DNA of 64,000 nucleotides, taken from the NCBI GenBank assembly GCA_016703335.1, contig JADJCG010000001.1, positions 434,001 to 498,000 on the forward strand, read 5' to 3'. Shown here in pieces: positions 1-9,760 of the stretch (the stretch's first letter is position 1; each line of letters opens with the position of its first letter). The stretch is from Caulobacteraceae bacterium. GTDB taxonomy: Bacteria; Pseudomonadota; Alphaproteobacteria; Caulobacterales; Aquidulcibacteraceae. The position numbers and the translations under genes are program-made. Under the pieces are notes generated by a model, which was not told the origin of the DNA, made no database searches, and worked only from the letters and a program-made list of their open reading frames with translations.

Positions 1-166
1 CCAGGCCAACCAGCGTCACGCGGTAATTGCCGCTCGCGACCACCAGCGGAAACAACATTTCCGCGTTCTTTTCCGCGCCGCCTTCTACGTCGGGAACGCC
101 ACGCGCACCGACCACGAAGATCAGCGGGGCTTCTTCACCGGACTTTGATTCTGGTGTTTGCGACAT
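1..166 (-). CDS. Glycosyltransferase, DUF1972/GT4-like (5' part only)
   Basis: This is the beginning of a gene that runs off the left edge. It reads from ATG at 166 leftward without a stop. The visible 55 residues begin MSQTPESKSGEEAP and continue with LIFVVGARGVPDVEGGAEKN, followed by a hydrophobic stretch. The pattern VGxRGxPxxxGGxEK is the N-terminal signature of DUF1972/GT4-type glycosyltransferases (rhamnosyl- or glucosyltransferases of polysaccharide assembly), where it forms the acceptor side of the active cleft. The gene lies downstream of a secreted beta-helix protein on the same strand, so a surface-polysaccharide cluster may extend to the left. The family call is fairly secure; the sugar and pathway cannot be told from this fragment. 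Confidence 0.75.
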   Translation of the reverse strand, partial: MSQTPESKSGEEAPLIFVVGARGVPDVEGGAEKNAEMLFPLVVASGNYRVTLVGL

Positions 167-293
167 GTCTCGAATGCAGCTGGCGGAGGCGAGGCGGGAG
201 GTCTTACCACGCGCTGGATTTATGCCTCAGCGACGAGCGTAAGCAATGTTTCTCACCTGCGACGCTACTGCTTCGCGCAGTACGATTAGAGGT

Positions 294-1535
294 TCAGTTG
301 TTAGCTATAACCGCGTGGAACTGCGGCTCGCCGACCAGCATGCTGGCGCGAATGCGGCCTTCGTCATTCCCCCAGTTCAAACGCGGGCTGTTAATCGTAA
401 CGCCGCGAATTTTCACGACGCCAACGTCGTGATTGAACTCGATGATCGGCGTTGCGTCATGATCCGCAATTGTGAGGTTTGCGATGTCGATGTCGATATT
501 CTCTTCGCCGCCAATCCAGACGTGACACGGGCTGGCGTTTTCGTTGGCGTCGCGGCCGCGGAAGTTGGGATCGCGGCTGGTGCAATTGGTCAGCGTCGCG
601 TGGTCGCCCCAGATGCGGAAGTTGCGTTTGTTGTCTTCGGCAATGCAATCGGTCAGCACCAAATCGCGACTCTTGCAATCGAAGCCGCCGTCGGTTGAAC
701 CGCGCGCTTCGCAAGCTTCGTAACGAATGTTGGCATTGTCGGGCTCGTCAGAGAAGCCGTCACCGTTCCAGTATTCGCAGCCGTTCAGTTGCTGGAAGCC
801 GCCCATAACCACGCGCCGATACGTGATGTTGCTGGCCCGATCATCCAGGGCGCACCCAACCGGGATACGACCACCGTCGTTTGTGGTGCCTTGCGCGGCG
901 CAATCTTCGATCAGGCCGTTCCGTGAATTGTAGCGGATGCGGAGAAAACCGCGCTCCACGCGCGAGCCACGACAGCGACGCAGCACAAAACCGTCAATGC
1001 TGGCGTGCCCCTCGCCGTCGCCAGCCGTGTTCTCGAAGAAACGGTAAATGTTCTCGAACGCGCAATCTTCGATGGTGACGTTCGACACCGCGCCAGCGAC
1101 GCGAAACGCGCCGTTGCCAATGTCGCGGAAATCAAAATGCGAGAACTTCACATGGCTGGCGCCGCGAACGAGCTTAAACACCTCCGGCCCTTCGTCGCCC
1201 GCCTGATCGCCCCGCACCAAAGCCAGCATCGGCGCACCGGTGGCGGCGTTCACGCCGCGAATGTGTACTTCCTGGCTCGCACGGCCGCCGCGCGCGATCT
1301 CGATAACATCAGCAATAGCGTATTCGCCGCGGTCAGCAGCGATCAGCACTTCACCGCCCGGTTGCAGATGTTCGATAAGGTTCGTGATCGCATCGAAGGC
1401 CGCAGCATTCTCCCATGACGAGCCATCGCCTTCGCCGGTCGGGGTCACGTGAATGACGTTAACGCGCGCATCGGCTTCGCCCGCGCAGCCCATGAGCGGA
1501 ATGGCGACCAGAACTGAACGGCGAGAAACACGCAT
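294..1535 (-). CDS. Right-handed parallel beta-helix repeat lipoprotein
   Basis: The product has about 413 residues. I chose ATG 1535 because it places MRVSRRSVLVAIPLMGC directly at the N-terminus: two Arg, a hydrophobic core and a lipobox-like LMGC, so it is probably a lipoprotein. A longer GTG start at 1574 would bury this signal. The mature part opens with HVTPTGEGDGSSWENAAAF, typical of pectin-lyase-fold proteins, and continues with short repeats rich in N, D, G and C (IEDCAF, LEDCAAQ, LTDCIAEDN, LTNCTS) that fit the rungs of a beta-helix. Such proteins bind or cleave polysaccharides in the periplasm or at the surface. The neighbouring glycosyltransferase supports a role in exopolysaccharide handling, but no catalytic residues can be assigned. 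Confidence 0.75.
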   Translation of the reverse strand: MRVSRRSVLVAIPLMGCAGEADARVNVIHVTPTGEGDGSSWENAAAFDAITNLIEHLQPGGEVLIAADRGEYAIADVIEIARGGRASQEVHIRGVNAATGAPMLALVRGDQAGDEGPEVFKLVRGASHVKFSHFDFRDIGNGAFRVAGAVSNVTIEDCAFENIYRFFENTAGDGEGHASIDGFVLRRCRGSRVERGFLRIRYNSRNGLIEDCAAQGTTNDGGRIPVGCALDDRASNITYRRVVMGGFQQLNGCEYWNGDGFSDEPDNANIRYEACEARGSTDGGFDCKSRDLVLTDCIAEDNKRNFRIWGDHATLTNCTSRDPNFRGRDANENASPCHVWIGGEENIDIDIANLTIADHDATPIIEFNHDVGVVKIRGVTINSPRLNWGNDEGRIRASMLVGEPQFHAVIANN

Positions 1536-1588
1536 GCGCGCATTTAGCTCCGACAGCGCAACAGCGTCCACCACGCGCGCGTCGCGGG

Positions 1589-2060
1589 TTAGCTGGGCTT
1601 GGCTTCGAACGCTTTTTCCCCAGGGCGAGGGTCGCGCCGCTGGATCGGCTTGAAGACACCAGTGCCGGTAATCAACGTGCGCTCACCGGACCATATGCGA
1701 CCGCGCACGACGTAAAGATCATCGGCGGTGGACAAGACCTCGCCTCGCCCCTTCCACCCAATCGCCGATATGGGCGCTGGAGAGAAAATCGAGCGTTAAT
1801 CGCACCGTCACCCAGTATGAGGAGGTTTCGACCGAAACGATGTGACCCCAGGCCATATCAGCAAAGCTCATGAGCATGCCGCCATGCGCGTTAGTCATGC
1901 CGTTGGTGTGGTGCTCTTCGACGCGAAAACCCATCGTGTAGCCGCCGTTGCTCGCGCGCCGGTAGAGCGGTCCGATCTGGCGCACGAAGCCGCGCCGCCA
2001 TTCGAGCGCAGCGTAGCCTTCGGGAATTTCAAATTGTGGAGGGGAGATATCGTCGGACAT
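1589..2060 (-). pseudogene. PaaI-type hotdog thioesterase (single-base frameshift)
   Basis: The frame from ATG 2060 gives a hotdog-fold thioesterase: a segment HTNGMTNAHGGMLMSFADMA carries the HGG(x)xxxxAD signature of the PaaI/YdiI class, which hydrolyses acyl-CoA thioesters in the cytoplasm. It continues to SAHIGDWVEG and then breaks into ARRGLVHRR and a stop near 1719. Removing one base of the run of four C at 1748-1751 (plus strand) restores the frame: RGEVLSTADDLYVVRGRIWS and on through TGTGVFKP to a stop at 1589. That gives about 156 residues, the normal length. I think the frameshift is a homopolymer indel, possibly an assembly error. An ATG at 2069 is an alternative start. Confidence 0.75.
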
Positions 2061-2120
2061 GCCCCGCATCCATTCCGCGCGGCCGCGAGCGATGCAAGTG
2101 AATCCGTACGCCAGAAAAGA

Positions 2121-2160
2121 CGAAGGGCGCGGCCCTGGAGGAGGAAAGCCGCGCCCTTCG
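2121..2160 (-). terminator. Intrinsic terminator of the 2194-2541 gene
   Basis: The arms 2121-2133 and 2148-2160 are perfect 13-base inverted repeats (CGAAGGGCGCGGC and its complement) around a 14-base loop. Read on the minus strand the stem is followed by TCTTTTCT, as expected for a rho-independent terminator of the gene that ends at 2194. Confidence 0.75.
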
Positions 2161-2193
2161 CCACGGAGACCCGCCCAGGGCCAACTGGTGTGA

Positions 2194-2541
2194 CTATTCG
2201 AAGACTAGATCGTCGTCCAAATTGTCAAAATCTTCGAGGAAGGCTTCGACCGGCGCTGGACGCTTCGGTGCGCCATTGGTGCGCGGCATGCCGTTGACCA
2301 TGTCGCTACGCACGTCAAAGCGCGCGGCGCGGATTGCGGGATGAAAGCCGACGTTGTGCAGCATGATCTGCACCTTCTGGCCGCGCTCCGCCCAATACGC
2401 TTCGATCTTTGCCTGCAGCGCATGCGCGCCGTCGCGAGAACAGAAGTCTGACTCACCGGCTCTATCTGAGCCCACGAAGTAATCGTCGTCGCTCGATGAG
2501 GTGTCGTCGAAGCGTTCTGCGCTGTTGGTCGCCGTGAGCAT
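2194..2541 (-). CDS. Conserved hypothetical acidic protein
   Basis: About 115 residues, with no recognised family. ATG 2541 is preceded by AAGGGA at good spacing; a TTG at 2565 is possible but less likely. The N-terminal third is rich in Ser and Asp and probably disordered (FDDTSSSDDDYFVGSD). A folded-looking centre (AKIEAYWAERGQKVQIMLHN) contains a helix and a strand, followed by FDVRSDMVNGMPR. The C-terminus is acidic (FLEDFDNLDDDLVFE). There is no signal peptide or membrane segment, so it is probably cytosolic. It is a single gene with its own terminator downstream. The motif QIMLHNVGFHP may help in finding homologues. Confidence 0.6.
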   Translation of the reverse strand: MLTATNSAERFDDTSSSDDDYFVGSDRAGESDFCSRDGAHALQAKIEAYWAERGQKVQIMLHNVGFHPAIRAARFDVRSDMVNGMPRTNGAPKRPAPVEAFLEDFDNLDDDLVFE

Positions 2542-2700
2542 TCTGTCAATCCCTTCGCTGCGCAAAAATATGCACGAACAGCGACGCCGGATGAATTCCC
2601 CAAAGGTCGTGCACGAAGCGCTAGGCGAAGGCCTATGCCGTCTGACCTATGTCACGTGGTCAACTGACGTTGCGCACGGTTCCGTGATGATATGCGATGC

Positions 2701-3078
2701 ATGGAGACACGTCCGCTCATCCTCCTCCTCGAAGACCATTGCGGTTCGGCAGAAGCAATGCAGATCGTTCTGCGCGATTGGGGCGCTGACGTCGTGCACG
2801 GCGCGGACGCTGACGATGTTGCTTCCACCGCGGGCGCAAATACGTCGCGCGCAACGATCATTATTACTGATTTTCACTTAACGGACACCGATGGTGTTTC
2901 GGCTGCAAAGCAATTGCGCAAGCGTGCGCCGCGCGCGCAGGTTTTGGTGTTGTCCGGCTCGCTTAACAACGACGCGAAGCGCGCGGCAAAAAGCGCCGGC
3001 TACACGTTCATGCACAAGCCAGCGCCGCCGCGCGATCTCATTGCTTGGCTTGAGCGAAATAACGCCCTGGTGGATTAG
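2701..3078 (+). CDS. Single-domain response regulator (receiver only)
   Basis: A CheY-like receiver of about 125 residues with no output domain. It has the acidic pair in LLLEDH, the phosphoacceptor Asp in IIITDFHLTDTDG, Ser in VLVLSGS and Lys in FMHKPAPP. The start at 2701 (METRPL) is preferred; an in-frame ATG at 2692 is possible. The next gene, a histidine-kinase-like ATPase, begins 39 bases later in the same reading frame, so only one TAG separates the two. They probably form a small phosphorelay unit. Hybrid kinases with a terminal receiver are common, so a former fusion cannot be excluded. Confidence 0.8.
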   Translation: METRPLILLLEDHCGSAEAMQIVLRDWGADVVHGADADDVASTAGANTSRATIIITDFHLTDTDGVSAAKQLRKRAPRAQVLVLSGSLNNDAKRAAKSAGYTFMHKPAPPRDLIAWLERNNALVD

Positions 3079-3117
3079 CTGCTTGCGCCGCACGCTCGCG
3101 GAGGCGAGAAGGCCTCG

Positions 3118-3561
3118 ATGGACAGCGAAAGCGTAAAAACCCGCTTCCTAACAGCGATTGGCCACGATATGCGCCAATACGATCTTCTCGCGCGCGCACC
3201 GCGCGCGTCAGCAGAGGCAACGCCGCTCTATGTTCATTCGGATCCGGTGCTGCTCGAAACCATCATGCAGCAACTCATCTCGAACGCTGCAACGCACGGC
3301 GGCGGCAAAGCGCATGTCAGCGCCATCGAGAAAAACGGCGCCGTCCAAATTGAAGTCCGCGACGACGGACCTGGCATCGCGCCAGAGGATCAAGAACGCA
3401 TCTTCGCTGAATTCGTTCGCGCCGATGGCAGCAGCGGCAATGGCCTTGGCGTCGGACTCACAATCGCAAAGGGTCTGGCCGAGTTGATGAAGCACACTAT
3501 CGAAGTGCGATCGACGCCAGGCAAAGGCGCAACGTTCGTCGTACGCGCGGAACGCGCCTAA
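3118..3561 (+). CDS. Short histidine kinase-like ATPase lacking most of the dimerisation domain
   Basis: The 147 residues begin with an H-box-like segment (VKTRFLTAIGHDMRQ, His at about 16). After only about a dozen residues it reaches SDPVLLETIMQQLISNA, the N-box end of a HATPase_c domain, then VRDDGPGIAP (G1), IFAEFVRAD (F box) and GLGVGLTIAKGLAEL (G2). In ordinary kinases the H-box and the N-box are separated by the rest of HisKA and a linker, about 80-100 residues, so most of the DHp domain is missing. The gene follows a receiver gene and overlaps a convergent response-regulator gene by four bases. It may be a deletion derivative or an ATPase acting on other proteins; a normal homodimeric kinase is unlikely. 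Confidence 0.7.
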   Translation: MDSESVKTRFLTAIGHDMRQYDLLARAPRASAEATPLYVHSDPVLLETIMQQLISNAATHGGGKAHVSAIEKNGAVQIEVRDDGPGIAPEDQERIFAEFVRADGSSGNGLGVGLTIAKGLAELMKHTIEVRSTPGKGATFVVRAERA

Positions 3562-4193
3562 CCGGCTTTGCTCATCTTCGCGATCGCTTCAGCGCGCGTG
3601 CGCACGCCAAGCGCACGATAGATCGCGGCCAAGTGGATCTTCACCGTGCCTTCGGCGATATCGAGCGTGCGCGCGATCTCTTTGCTCGCCTGCCCCTTCA
3701 GCAATTCGGGCAGCACGTCGCGCTGGCGGAGCGTGAGCTTATCTTGATCGAGCTTGAACGCGCCGCCTGAGCCTTCGCCGGGCGCGCCTTCGCGCTTGCC
3801 CATTGCCGGCGGCACAAAGATGCGGCCTTCGAGAATGCCCTGTAGCGCCGTCGCGATCTGGGTCGATGACAGCGACTTTGGAATGTAGCCGTGCACACCG
3901 GCGCCGAGCGCTGCGAGAATATCGGAGCGTTCTTCCCAAGCCGAAATCACCGCGACCTTGGCTTCGGGAAATCCGTCACGCAGCGCGGCAAGCGATTCCG
4001 CGCCAGACATGCCCGGCATGCGCCAATCGACCAGGACGAGGTCGCCCGCGCCTTCAGCCGTCAAGATTTCGAGCGCCCGATCCATGCTTTCTGCTTCGCG
4101 CACATCTTCAGCGTGAAGCACGTCTACTAGGAGCTGCTTCATTCCACTGCGAAACAGCTCGTGGTCGTCAGCAATCAAAGCTCGGATCGCCAT
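3558..4193 (-). CDS. NarL/LuxR-family response regulator
   Basis: About 211 residues. The receiver domain covers residues 1-120: acidic pair in LIADDHELFRSG, phosphoacceptor Asp in LVLVDWRMPGMSG, Thr/Ser equivalent in VAVISAWEE, Lys in GYIPKSLSS. A linker is followed by a LuxR-type helix-turn-helix (LTLRQRDVLPELLKGQASKE, then IARTLDIAEGTVKIHLAAIY) that binds DNA. ATG 4193 (MAIRALIADDH) is the natural family start; the reading frame extends to 4217 without homology. The 3' end overlaps that of the small kinase gene tail to tail. No cognate kinase is adjacent on the same strand, so its signal is unknown. Confidence 0.88.
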   Translation of the reverse strand: MAIRALIADDHELFRSGMKQLLVDVLHAEDVREAESMDRALEILTAEGAGDLVLVDWRMPGMSGAESLAALRDGFPEAKVAVISAWEERSDILAALGAGVHGYIPKSLSSTQIATALQGILEGRIFVPPAMGKREGAPGEGSGGAFKLDQDKLTLRQRDVLPELLKGQASKEIARTLDIAEGTVKIHLAAIYRALGVRTRAEAIAKMSKAG

Positions 4194-4280
4194 GTTCCGC
4201 CGACCAATTCCGCGCACAGATTGGCGCGCGCAGACATTGCGACGGATTTCTCACATGCTCAACTGTGATTTTCGCGAACC

Positions 4281-5418
4281 TTAGCGGCCGGAACCGCGCG
4301 CGTTGATCGGCGTCACCGCTTCTTGCGCTGGATTTTCGCGCGCACGCACCTGGCGCAGCGTATCAATACGTGCGCGCTCGATCATGAAGAGTTCCAAGGA
4401 GCGGCCCGTGAGGTTCCGCCCGTTGGCGACGCGCAGGCTAATCGGATTGATCTGCTGCCCCCGGCGCAGCACTTCATAGTGCAAGTGTGGACCGGTCGAG
4501 CGTCCCGTCGTTCCAACGTAGCCAATCACCTGCCCCTGGCGCACGCGCGCGCCGGCGCGCATGCCGCGCGCGAAGCGGGACATGTGCGCGTAAGCGGTCT
4601 CGTAGCCATTGGCATGACGAATGCGGACGTAATTGCCGAACGAGCTGAACGGTCCGGCGCGCTCAACGACACCGTCGCCCGCCGCCAAAATCGCTGTCCC
4701 GGTTGGCGCGGCGAAATCAGTGCCGCGGTGCATGCGCGAATAGCCCAAAATCGGGTGACGGCGCATGCCGAAGCCCGAAGAGAGCCGCGCGCCGTTGATC
4801 GGCGTCTTCATCAGGAAGCGCCGCGCGCTCTTGCCGTCGGCATCGTACCAATCGGGACGTGAGTCGCCGGGCGCCATGAACTGATAGAACTCGCGCGAGC
4901 CACGGCTGGATTCGAGCGAAACGAACAGCAGGTCGCCGGTGCGGACCGTATTGCCCTCGTCATCGCAGAAGCGCTCGAACGGTTGTCGTGCGGTTAGCCG
5001 TGACCGACGCGCCGGGCTCCGAACGGAATGCGATCCCCGTCAGCTGAGCATCTGCGCCATCGCGTTGGAAATAGAGACTGATCGCCTGCCCCGGCCGCAG
5101 GCGGCGCGGATTGTAGACGTCAGAGATCGAACTCATCGCCGCGTTGGTGTCCGACGAAGACGCACCGGCGCGCGCCAACAATCCGGCCAACGTCTCGCCA
5201 TTGGCGACGCGCATCTCTTTCGTTTCGTGACGGAGATAAACTTCAGTGAAGGCCAATTGCTCGGCGCGCCGCGCCGCTTCTTCGCGCATGGCAGCGCTTT
5301 CAGCCGCAGCCGCAGTGGCGGCGCCGCTGAACAGGCCTGCATTCCAGGCCAGCCCAAGACCTACCAGGAAAGCCGCTGCCATGAGGCCAGCAGCGGCCAT
5401 TCCTTTACGGGCCTTCAT
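4281..5418 (-). pseudogene. M23 family metallopeptidase (single-base frameshift)
   Basis: Two overlapping frames together make one periplasmic LytM-type peptidase of about 380 residues. The N-terminal half has a membrane anchor or signal (MKARKGMAAAGLMAAAFLVG) and an OapA/LysM-like region ending TANRTTTV. The C-terminal half holds the zinc site: HRGTDFAAPTG (His and Asp), AYAHMSRF and GPHLHYEV (HxH). Skipping one base near 4977 joins them as TTTVERFCDDEGNTVRTGDL, which reads smoothly. The family cleaves peptide cross-links in peptidoglycan or acts as a division or envelope activator. TTG at 5445 has a GGAG at good distance and is an alternative start. It is divergent from ydbH. Confidence 0.82.
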
Positions 5419-5608
5419 GAGCCGGTGAGCGAATTCTGCTCTCAATCTCGTGCTCCAATAGCCGCCATCTGACAGAAAAGCACCATCAACAAGTGTTTTC
5501 CGCCGTTTGGTTATTCAGCCAGAAACCGTAATGGCGTCATCCAGTTAGCTTGTAAGACGCCTCAGAAAGCGGCTTTAACCCAACCAGGACCACGCCAAGC
5601 AGAAGAGT

Positions 5609-8600
5609 ATGGCACACAGGTCTAACCAGGCCGTTGCGAGTGAAGAACGAGAGCCAAAAAAGCTCCCGCCTGACCCGCCGCCCCCACGTCGGCTCATAGC
5701 CGGCTGGTCTATGGCGCTCGGCGCCCTGGGTATAAGCTTGATTTTGCTGGGTTCTGGGCTCTGGTTCGTCCGCTACTCGATCGCGTCCTTCATGCTTGGC
5801 GCAGCGCTTTCAGAGCGCGGCGCCGACGCCGATTTCCAGTTCGTTAACCTCGATTTGAACAGCGCGGCGTTGGCGAACGTCCGCTTCGGATTGGAAACCG
5901 CGCCTGACGCCGCCATCCCCCTGGTCGAGGTGCGGTGGCGCTGGGAAGGGATTTCACCGCACGTTTACTTTGTTCGCGCGGTGCGCCCGCGCCTCCACCT
6001 TCGCATGGACGAAGGCGGGCGGGTCTCCGCCGGTGCGCTGGAGCGACTGAGCGGCGGCAAGCCCGGACGGCGCCGCCCTAGCCTTCCAGCCATAGAGCTT
6101 GAGATTCTTGAGGGGCAGGCAGTCCTCGACACGCCGTTTGGCCCGCTCAACGCTACGCTGCAAAGCTCCGGCACGCTCGGCGAGGACTTTTCGGCTTTGG
6201 GCGCGATCGCCGCGACTTCGCGCCCTGGCGAAGCGTACGCACTCCAAAACGGCGCAGCCGAGCTTGTCGTCGTTTCGCGCGACAGCAACATCTCTTTCCG
6301 CCTCAGCGCCAGCGCCAACGCGCTGACCTGGGACAACGCCCGCGTTACAGCGCCGGCCTTCCGCGTTCTCGGCCGCGTGCCGCTCGATCTTTCGCGCTAC
6401 AATTTTGAACTCAACGGCCGCGCGGCGAACTATCGAAGCGCGAGCCTGTCTGCGCAGGCCATCACGGCCGCGCTCAGCTTTGAAGGCATCGCACGCGACA
6501 CTGAACTTACGCCGGAAACATGGGCCAGCGAAGCGCGCGGCACGGCGGGCGAACTCCGCGTCGGCGACAACTCATTGCAGCACGCGCGCTTTGAGGGCCG
6601 CGTGGATGGCGCCGATGTACGCGGTCAGGGCCGTTGGTCACTCACGGGCGGCAGCTTCGGCGGGCTTGCGCTCGTCTCTGAGCAGCCAAGCGCCAACGGC
6701 GTCTTCCGTTTCGAACTCCAAGGCGATGAGACGTTCTCTGGCGAAGCGCGCGTCGTCCTCGCGCAATCGCGCCTCAACGAAGCCGCGCAAGCAGATCTGC
6801 GCGCCGCCTTCCCTGATATTCCCGACGCCCCCGTCGGCCCAACGTTCGCGCAAGCCGAACGCGCACTGGATGCGGCAGCGGATCGTTTCGATCTTTCAAT
6901 ACCGATCGCGATGAACGCGAGTGAAGAAGGTTTGCGCGTTCAGATCTCCGCGCCTGCTGAGGCGCGTGCTTCTTCTGGCGCCCGGTTGCAACTCGCGCCG
7001 CTACGCCAAGACAGTCCGGCGCTCGTGTTGCAATGGCCCGGCCCATCAGTGTCGGGAGCCATCGCGATCGAACTCTCGGGCGGCGGCGCGCCGAACGCTT
7101 CGCTCTTGCTCGACACCGTGGACTGGACGCCTAACGCACCGTTCGAAGCCGACGGCACGCTGACGCTAGCGAATTGGCGCGCGGAAAACGCGAGCATCGC
7201 CACTAGCGAACTCGGCGTCAGCATCGCTGTTCAACCAAAGGGCGGCGGGCGCATCGATTTGCGTGGCCCCGCGCACATCACCGGGCCACTTGGCGACGGC
7301 GAAGTGCGCGATCTCGTCGCCGCACTCGATCTCGGCATTCAGTGGGGTCACGGCTGGCGCGTGACGACAAACAACGGCTGCTTGCCGATCCGCCTCGGCG
7401 GCATCGACTCTGCCGGTCTCTCTTTTGCAAACGGCGCCTTCTCACTGTGCCCGCTCAACGGCGCGCTGATTGCTGCCGATGCAGCGCAAAACATGTCGGG
7501 CGGATTTTCGATCCGCAACCTCGGCCTCAACGGGCGGATGTCTGGCACTGAAGGACAACCGGCGCGTATGAGCGCGAGCAACGTCGTTGGGCTCTTCCGC
7601 GGCCGCACCGGCGATTTCACTTTGGCGCTGGAAGCCGATGCGCCCCGGCTCTCCATCGCCATGGCGGATGAACGCACGCTCGATGTGATGCTGCGCCGCC
7701 GCCTTACTGCCGATGCGCGCATCGCCGATAGCTGGAGCGTTGCGGGTTCATTCGACGCCGGAACGTTGACCGACCCGGCCTTGCCCGGCTCGGTCTCGGC
7801 GATCGTGGGGACGTGGACGGCAGAGCCAGAGGACGGGAAGCCGATCATCCGCGTGCATGCTGGCGAAGCATTGCTCACGGCCAACCGCCCCGACAGCGAC
7901 GAAGATCGTCCGCTCTTCAATCCGCTGCGCATCACGGAAGCGAACGCGCTGCTGCAGAACGGCGAGATCAGCGCCACCGGCTCGATCCAGTTGGACGACC
8001 GCGGACGCCAACTCGCGCGGTTCACTGCGCGCCACAACATCGATGAGGGCGCAGGCGTCGCCACCGTGAACGCCGACCGCATCGAATTCGGCCCCGAATT
8101 GCAGCCTTACGAAATCACCGAGCAAGCGCGTGGTCTCGTTGAAGGCGTGCGCGGTCCGATCTCCGTGGGCGCCGACATTCGCTGGAACGCGCCAAGATTT
8201 GCTCGGCACCGGCATCGTGCGGCTCGACGGCGTCTCGCTCTCAACAGCGACGATCCCAATCGTCAATGACGTGCGTGGCGAGATCCGCTTCGGCGATCTG
8301 TGGACGCTGACCACGCCTCCGGGTCAGCGCGTCACCGTCGGCGAACTCAATCCCGGCATCTCGGTCACCAATGGCCGCGTCGCCTTCCAGCTTTTGAGCG
8401 AACAGCGCGTTTCCATCGAAAGCGCTGAGTTCGATTTCGCATCCGGTACGCTCGCTATGCGCCCGACTACGATTTCGCTTGGCGCGGACGAAACGCGCTT
8501 TGAACTCACTTTGCGCGATGTCGATGCCGCGGCGCTTCTGCGCACGCTGAGCGTGCCGGACATGACGGCGACTGGAAGACTCGAAGGCAGTTTCCCGCTG

Positions 8601-9044
8601 CTGCTCACCCGCCGGAGCGCCTTCGTCGAGGGTGGCGTCATCCGCGCGCAGGGCGAAGGTGGGTTGCTCTCCTACACCGGCCAAGCCGGCGACAGCGCCA
8701 CAGGCGTCTCGCGCATCGCCTTCGATGCGCTGCGCAGCTTCCAATATGACAATCTCTCTCTGACGCTCGACGGCGACTTGAACGGCGATGTCGTCTCTTC
8801 AATTGAGTTCAGCGGCCACAATTCCGGCCGCCCAGTCGACCTCGGCCCGATTGCGCCGATCCCCGGCGTCGGCCGCATCACCGTTCGCGGCGTGCCGTTC
8901 GATTTCATCGTCCGTGTGACGGCCCCCTTCCGCCGCCTGGCGCAAACTGCCGCAACGATCACGGACCCCAGCGTCCTGATCAACCAAAGCCGGGAGCAGG
9001 AAGCACAAGAACCGGTTGACCCGGACACCCCGCCGCCAAGATAA
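5609..9044 (+). pseudogene. ydbH: YdbH family AsmA-like lipid-transport protein (single-base frameshift)
   Basis: A very long product (about 1,145 residues once joined) with one N-terminal transmembrane segment (MALGALGISLILLGSGLW after a Pro-rich cytosolic tail) and a periplasmic body of repeating beta-rich segments. The C-terminal region (VNDVRGEIRFGDLWTLTTPP, RLEGSFPLLLTRRSAFVEGG) is the DctA-YdbH domain. In E. coli YdbH works with TamB and YhdP to carry phospholipids to the outer membrane, together with YnbE and YdbL, which follow here. The frame breaks at 8190-8193, where one extra C changes RWNAQDLLGTGIVRLDG into a shifted tail that stops at 8269; the second frame then runs to 9044. Confidence 0.82.
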
Positions 9045-9107
9045 AGTCTAGCTTCAGAGCGTATTCAGCTTGAGGCGGCTACGAGAGTAGCCCTGGAGTT
9101 TCGCGTG

Positions 9108-9308
9108 ATGCGGGCACACCTGTTGACTAGCTTGGGGGCGGCGATCTTCGCCGCAGGCTGCATCCCAGTGCAGATCCAAGCGCCGGACGAACCGATTGAG
9201 ATCAATCTCAACGTCAATATCCGACAGGAAGTCATCGTCCGGCTCGAGCGCGACGCTGCAGAACTATTGGATCAGAACTCTGATCTGTTCGGAGGCACCA
9301 CGCCATGA
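9108..9308 (+). CDS. ynbE: YnbE family lipoprotein
   Basis: A small lipoprotein of 66 residues. The signal MRAHLLTSLGAAIFAAGC ends in a lipobox (FAAGC). The mature part PVQIQAPDEPIEINLNVNIR is the typical YnbE segment. GTG at 9105 is possible; ATG 9108 sits behind a GGAG. In E. coli YnbE forms a beta-stranded multimer that bridges YdbH to the outer membrane. The gene lies 60 bases after ydbH and overlaps ydbL by ATGA, so the three are one operon. Confidence 0.88.
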   Translation: MRAHLLTSLGAAIFAAGCIPVQIQAPDEPIEINLNVNIRQEVIVRLERDAAELLDQNSDLFGGTTP

Positions 9309-9706
9309 CGCGCAATTTTGTTCTCGCCGGCATCGCCGCCATCGGTTTGGCGCTGACCGCCACGACGGCATTGGCGCAAGCGCAGGATTCTGCACTGGCT
9401 CAAGCCCGCGCGAGCGGCCTCATCGGCGAACAGGCCGACGGTTATCTAGGCTTCGTCCCCGGCGCCGCAATCTCCGCCGACCTTCGGGGTCGCGTCGATC
9501 AAAACAACATCCAGCGCCGCCAACTCTATACGCGCCGCGCCGCTGAACGCAGCGTCTCGGTCAACGAGATGGCCGCCGCGGTGGCCTGCGAAGTTTTCGA
9601 GCGTCCGCGCATCGCGGTAGGTGAGAAATATCGCACCGAAGCCGGCCAATGGCGTCAGCGCACCGCCGGTTCTACGATCGAAGTACGGAGCTTGGGCGGC
9701 CAATAA
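9305..9706 (+). CDS. ydbL: YdbL family (DUF1318) periplasmic protein
   Basis: A 133-residue secreted protein. The Sec signal ends in TTALAQAQ. The mature part contains ARASGLIGEQADGYLGFVPG, the usual DUF1318 motif in which a Gly-Ile/Leu-hydrophilic pattern is followed by GYLG. YdbL acts as a chaperone that controls YnbE multimer formation beside YdbH. The start overlaps the ynbE stop by four bases and a strong terminator follows, so this closes the ydbH-ynbE-ydbL operon. Confidence 0.88.
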   Translation: MTRNFVLAGIAAIGLALTATTALAQAQDSALAQARASGLIGEQADGYLGFVPGAAISADLRGRVDQNNIQRRQLYTRRAAERSVSVNEMAAAVACEVFERPRIAVGEKYRTEAGQWRQRTAGSTIEVRSLGGQ

Positions 9707-9727
9707 TCTTCGCCGGGAACAAGATGG

Positions 9728-9760
9728 AACCGCCGCCGTTTAAGTTCGGCGGCGGTTTAT
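9728..9760 (+). terminator. Intrinsic terminator after ydbL
   Basis: The arms AACCGCCGCCG (9728-9738) and CGGCGGCGGTT (9747-9757) are perfect complements around an 8-base loop and are followed by TATTTG. It closes the ydbH operon. The next gene's apparent start codon lies in the tail of this element. Confidence 0.8.
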
